DNA of 33,795 nucleotides. It comes from Calvatia gigantea (lineage: Eukaryota; Basidiomycota; Agaricomycetes; Agaricales; Lycoperdaceae). Shown here in pieces: positions 28,592-33,795 of this stretch; the first letter of the stretch is position 1; the number at the start of each line of letters is the position of its first letter. Both the position numbers and the translations under genes were made by a program. The DNA is taken from the NCBI GenBank assembly GCA_025093985.1, contig JACAAK010000033.1, positions 1-33,795 of the forward strand. The letters are read 5' to 3'. Under the pieces are notes generated by a model that made no database searches, was not told the origin of the DNA, and saw only the letters and a list, made by a program, of their open reading frames with translations.

Positions 28592-28984
28592 ATGAGACTA
28601 TTAAAAACCCATGTACTTCTTAGATTAGTTAATTCTTATGTAGTAGATTCACCTCAACCTGCTAATATTACTTATTTATGGAATTTTGGTTCATTATTAG
28701 CTACATGTCTAATAATACAAATATTAACTGGAGCTTTCTTAGCTATGCATTATACACCAAGTGTAGATTTTGCATTTAATAGTGTAGAACACATAATGAG
28801 AGATGTAAATAATGGATGGATTATTAGATATACACATGCTAATGTAGCTTCATTTTTCTTTATCTTTGTTTATATGCACATAGGTAGAGGATTATACTAT
28901 GGTTCATATCATTCACCAAGAACATTAGTTTGGTCTATAGGAGTAATTATTTTAATTCTTATGATGGCTATAGCTTTCTTAGGT

Positions 28985-30240
28985 TTTATTGGCCTAAAAT
29001 GGATGAGTTTTTTAATTGAGAAGTATCAAGTTTACAATACGCTTCTATTTCACTTCCTATTGTTTGTAGTAACAATCTTCAAAGCTTTCTTGATGAACAC
29101 CATATTAAACCTGTTATGGTATTTGAAGATCTAACAAATCCAGATACTAAAAAATTGGCTTATCGAACATTGAAGCCATTTTAAGGAATCTATCTTGTAG
29201 TCAATTTGGCTAATAGAAAATATTATGTAGGAAGCGCTGTCACAGGCAATATTTATATGCGAATGCATAAACATCTGTTTTCGAAGATGGGAAATATTTT
29301 AGTAGGAAGAGCTGTCGAAAAGTACGGATTAGAAAATTTTGTTTTCTTGTTTTAGAGATTGTACCTCATGAGGATACTGTTGATGTTAAATTACTTCTTG
29401 AACGAGAAGACTATTATATAAAGTCTATGAGTCCTGAATATAATATTGCTCCACTAGCTACTAATAGTGCTGGTTGGGAGCATTCTTAAGAATCTTTACA
29501 GAAGATGAAACAAGATTATTAAGAGGAACGACGACAAAGAGTAGGTGAACATCAACAAAGGGAAAACTCTGTCTGAAGAGACTCGAAATCTTATGCGAGA
29601 AGCTGCACTACAACGAAAGCCAATGTCGATGGAATCTCGACTAAAATGTTGCTGTAAATGTGCGACCTATTACATAAACTAATCTTGACGGTACTAATCT
29701 ACAAAATTTCAGTAGTATAGTAGAAGCAGCTAAAGTAATAGAGTGCAGTTAAAAAACGATTCGACGAGCATTATAATCTAATGGTATTATTAAGCGAAAA
29801 TACCTGGTAACAGATACTATTGATACATAATTCAATTAGAAGAACGCATTTATAGTCCTATTGTGGTCCCCCCTTAAAATTTACATAAAGAAAAGGGTAG
29901 CTATACCGACTTTGTTTAGTCAGGCAAGGTCTAGGTAAAGCCTAACAATAGAATACCTCGACAAGGGTATTGAGAAGAGAGTAAAAACAAAATTTCTTCT
30001 TGGCGATGCAAGTGAAACGGTTAACGGAAGTTATCACCTTTCAAGACCGTCGGTTGTATGTACAATCGCTACAGACTGGGTCACTTGTGGGTGCCTGAAA
30101 TGGTGCTTAATGTACAGTCGAACATCTGATTCTAATAGTGAATCTCAAGGCCTAAAATGATGTAATAAGAATAATAAGCTTATTTATTAATTAGGTACAA
30201 CTACTATTCATTGTGATATTTGATATAATAAAAGGAGTTT
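28985..30240 (+). mobile_element. cob intron 1, right-arm copy with small indels
   Basis: This group I intron matches the left arm except for about eight single- or two-base differences, mostly in homopolymers (for example a lost T near 29345, gained bases near 29553 and 29650, GA gained near 29842). The net length change is zero at 30225, so errors happen to balance. The GIY-YIG frame carries the same stop codons plus these frameshifts. Confidence 0.8.
28999..29829 (+). pseudogene. GIY-YIG endonuclease remnant, right-arm copy
   Basis: It carries the same TGA (29017-29019) and first TAA (29182-29184) as the left-arm copy. A missing T in the TTTTT run before CTTGTTTTAGAG (about 29345) shifts the frame. 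Later small insertions shift it again. Confidence 0.75.
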
Positions 30241-31217
30241 TGTTTTACCTTTTTCAAATTTAATTGCTATTAATTCAAATTTTACGCATCCTGTATTTTT
30301 CGAATTTTGGAAAAATCGGGGTTTTCTGTTTCTAAGCACAAAATGATTTTTCCCAATTAATTTCCTTTTTTAAGGTTTGCGTCTAAATTGTTTAACAAAA
30401 TTTATAACCAAGGGCGAAGTGGGGTTTGCAATCTCCTTCTTTTTTTTTTAAAAAAGGAACAAGTTTCTTTTTAGCCCAAGGCCACCGAAGTTCGGACTTT
30501 TGAATTAATACCAGCAATCCGGTTATAGTTCAGTCCGTGGTTTAAAAAGGAGCTTGAGTTTTTGTAAAAACTTCCCGCTGGAAAATCCTAAATTAACACT
30601 TTAAAAAATGAACAATGTTTTAAAAAACAAGGACTACGGAAACCAAAAGAATCCAAGCGGTGGCCTCAGGACAACCCCGAAGCCCTTCCGGGTTTTAATT
30701 TTTAAAAATGGATAAATTAAATCCGCCAATTTAAAAAATGGGTTTAAATTTGATTAAAAATTGACATAAATTTCCCGTTTTATGCCTTTCCCATAAAAAC
30801 CCCAAAAAGATTTCAAAACTTGGTCCCAATTTAAATTTGAAAACCCTTTAAAAGTTATTTGGTTTTCAGGGTGGGCAATTTAAAAAAAAAATTTTTCGGA
30901 ATTTAGATTTTTTTATGGCAAAAAATTTTTAAAAAACTTTAATTTTTCCCGATTGTTTTTAAATCTTTCGTTTTAAAAAAAACAAAAAATTTTGATAAGA
31001 GTAAAAATAAAATTCTTTTTTTTCTACAATTTTAATTTTTAATACACAAAAATTGTTTTTAAATTTGAAAGAAAATAGTTTTAAAAATTCGTTTATTACC
31101 CTGATTTACTTATTGGAAGGAGCGGTTTTTTAAATAAATTTACTTTTAAAAACTTTGGTTTTACCCCAAGTTTTTTAAAATTAAAAGCCGGGTTTTTTTA
31201 AAAAAAAATACCTTAAT
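30226..31217. other. Corrupted block: noisy copy of cob exon 2, intron 2 core and endonuclease
   Basis: The sequence is dominated by runs of A, T, G and C and has no gene. It can still be followed base by base against the reverse complement of about 6488-7822: for instance CCGAAGTTCGGACTTTTGAA versus CCGAATGTTCTAGGACATTC, and CGGAAACCAAAAGAATCCAA versus AGGAAACCAAATTGTATATC. The length is about 990 instead of 1335. It looks like unpolished single-read sequence. Confidence 0.85.
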
Positions 31218-31708
31218 GTTCAATACATAAACATAAAAAAGGAGACAGAATTTATATATGGGGAGAAACCATGGTTGTGATAAGACACACATATCTAAGT
31301 TTATGCATACAAATATGCTTTACAAAATAAACTCTTATAATTAATATAATTTATGTAAGTGATCTATTACCTTTCTATGCTATTTTAAGATCTATACCTA
31401 ATAAATTATTAGGAGTTTTAGCTATGTTTGGATCATTATTAATTTTATTAATTTTACCTTTAACAGATTTATCTAGAATTAGAGGTTCAACTTTCAGACC
31501 TATTATGAAATTAGCCTTCTGGTCATTAATAGTAGATTTCATAATATTAATGTGGATTGGATCACAACATCCTGAAACACCTTACTTAGAAATTGGTCAA
31601 ATAGCCACTACATTCTACTTCGCATGGTTCCTTGTATTAGTTCCATTTATTGGTCTAGTTGAAAATACTTTCTTTGACTTAGCTACTACAACAGAAGCAA
31701 AAGCTTAA

Positions 31709-32175
31709 TTAGCAAATACCCCCTAGCTGACTTGATGAAAAGATCAATTTTATTAATAAATAATTTTTAAATAAAAATAATAGTAGCCTTTGTTATGAAA
31801 TCAAAAAATATCTTGACTTTGTCAACAACTTTCAAATCTTTTTTATTTGCTGCTAAATTAATAAGTATTAGCCTTTGTTGGCAAAGCCAAGAAGTTAGTA
31901 ATAAAAAGGTAATTTTAATTTAAATTTTAAAAGAGATAAAAATGAGTTTTATCCCGTGAGACTATTTCGGTTAACAGTAGGAAAGACTTTAAAGATAATT
32001 CTTAAGATGCCTAGCAGCTGAGCTGCTCTGTGTTTAAGTTGTATGTTAATAGCAGCTACTTGCCTTTTTTATATTAGCTTTAGGCCAGATTAGCAGCGGC
32101 ATATAAATATGCTGCCGCTACTGTTACTATCCTATAACCAGTAAATTAAGATGTAAAAATAAATTAATTTTATAA
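31709..32175. other. Spacer cob-cox2, right-arm copy
   Basis: This is the mirror of 5531-5998, with one A missing in the AAAA run near 32106. No gene is present. Confidence 0.6.
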
Positions 32176-32936
32176 ATGATAAATTTAGCTAGTTTAATTT
32201 CAACTATATACAATGATGCGGCTCAACCTTGGCAATTAGGTTTCCAAGATAGTGCTGCTCCAGGTTACACAGGTCTAATCACATTACACAATACTATAGG
32301 TTTCTATTTAATAGTAATATCTGTAGCTGTATCTTGGACATTATTTACTATAATTTACTACTTCAATTCAAATAAAAACCCTATTGCACATAAATATTTA
32401 ACACATGGAACAGTATTAGAATTAGTTTGGACAATAACACCAGCTTTAGTTTTAATTGCTATTGCTTTCCCTTCATTTAGATTATTATATTTAATGGATG
32501 AAGTAATATCTCCTACCTTAACTATTAAAGCTGTAGGTCATCAATGGTATTGGTCATATGAATACTCTGATTTTGTTACAGATACTGGAGAATCTATTGA
32601 TTTTGATTCATATGCAATACATGAAGCAGACTTAGAATTAGGACAATTTAGACTATTAGATGTAGATAATAATTAATTGTACCAGTAGATTGCCACATAA
32701 GATTAATTGTTACTGGAGCTGATGTATTACACTCTTTCGCTGTTCCTTCATTAGGTTTAAAATTAGATGCTGTACCTGGTAGATTAAATCAAGTTTCTTT
32801 CTTAGCTGAAAGAACTGGTACATTCTACGGTCAATGTTCTGAACTATGTGGAGTATGGCACGGATTTATGCCTATAGTAGTTGAAGCAGTATCTTCACCT
32901 GACTTCTTAGTATGGGTTGATTCAGCTTCTGAATAG
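32176..32936 (+). CDS. cox2: Cytochrome c oxidase subunit 2, second copy, frameshifted by one missing A
   Basis: It matches the left-arm gene except that one A is missing in GATAATAAATTAATTG, giving GATAATAATTAATTG near 32667-32674. This produces a premature TAA at 32674-32676 after 166 residues. The remaining CuA-site sequence continues intact in the shifted frame to the TAG at 32934-32936. A single lost base in an A-run in an otherwise perfect gene is most simply a consensus error. If real, this copy would lack the CuA centre. Confidence 0.85.

Positions 32937-33795
<859 letters not shown>

Larger units (their letters stand above)
28592..31708 (+). pseudogene. cob: Apocytochrome b, second copy, unreadable in exon 2 (probably sequence error)
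   Basis: Exon 1 (28592-28984) and exon 3 (31362-31708) are intact and identical to the left arm. Exon 2 (about 30241-30541) lies in the corrupted block and has no usable reading frame, although its landmarks can be traced. Examples are TTTTACCTTTTT for the VLPF start and ATACCAGCAATCCGGTTA, corresponding to left-arm ATACCAGCAGATCCTATGGT. The gene is about 341 bases shorter than the left-arm gene, almost all lost in this block. Homopolymer distortion, with intact ends on both sides, points to poor base calling rather than natural decay. Confidence 0.8.

Noticed and set aside
28985..29134. Continuation of the cob exon 1 frame into the intron as a 180-residue protein.
   Set aside because: The cob family requires a join after ..AFLG to YVLPFGQMS; the remaining 49 residues are intron sequence read in the exon frame, not in the endonuclease frame.
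30226..31217. A novel accessory insertion in the right arm.
   Set aside because: It is collinear with cob exon 2 and intron 2 of the left arm despite heavy homopolymer errors, so it is not new sequence.

Overview
This window is a piece of a fungal mitochondrial genome. It is AT-rich and carries the 3' part of a small-subunit rRNA gene, mitochondrial tRNA genes, and nine respiratory-chain genes (nad1, nad2, nad3, nad4L, nad5, cob, cox2, cox3, atp6). nad2/nad3 overlap by one base and nad4L/nad5 abut, as in many filamentous fungi. cob holds two group I introns with homing-endonuclease reading frames. The complex I genes exclude the Saccharomyces-type yeasts. Every host gene uses only TGG for Trp, with no in-frame TGA. 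With the many short GC-rich palindromes in the spacers, this mildly suggests an early-diverging filamentous fungus (Mucoromycota/Mortierellomycota-like), but the lineage is not proven.

Layout. Positions 1-4158 are single-copy: rns 3' end, trnV, trnM, trnS, nad2, nad3. From about 4159 to 33548 the sequence is one giant palindrome. The left arm (4159-19013) is copied in inverted orientation as the right arm (19035-33548) around a 21-nt non-palindromic centre (19014-19034). Read outward from the centre, each arm is cox3, trnA, nad4L, nad5, nad1, trnY, atp6, trnI, cob (exon 1, GIY-YIG intron, exon 2, LAGLIDADG intron, exon 3), cox2. From the centre out to cob exon 1 the copies match, and paired positions sum to 38048.

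Further out the right arm becomes error-prone. It has single-base indels in cob intron 1, about 1 kb (30226-31217) that is a heavily corrupted version of cob exon 2 and intron 2, a one-base deletion in cox2, and finally 239 T followed by 8 A at the contig end. This asymmetry looks like unpolished long-read sequence. The right arm is therefore best treated as either a fold-back (snap-back) read/assembly artefact or a genuine inverted duplication or closed hairpin end whose outer copy was badly polished. For gene content use the left arm.

Functionally, the genes encode subunits of complex I (nad1, 2, 3, 4L, 5), complex III (cob), complex IV (cox2, cox3) and ATP synthase (atp6). cox1, nad4, nad6, atp8, atp9, rnl and most tRNAs were not found, so this is only part of the mtDNA. 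The most biologically interesting item is the GIY-YIG homing-endonuclease frame in cob intron 1: about 277 codons with no frameshift, but interrupted by five TAA and one TGA, and with arginine codon use unlike the host genes.
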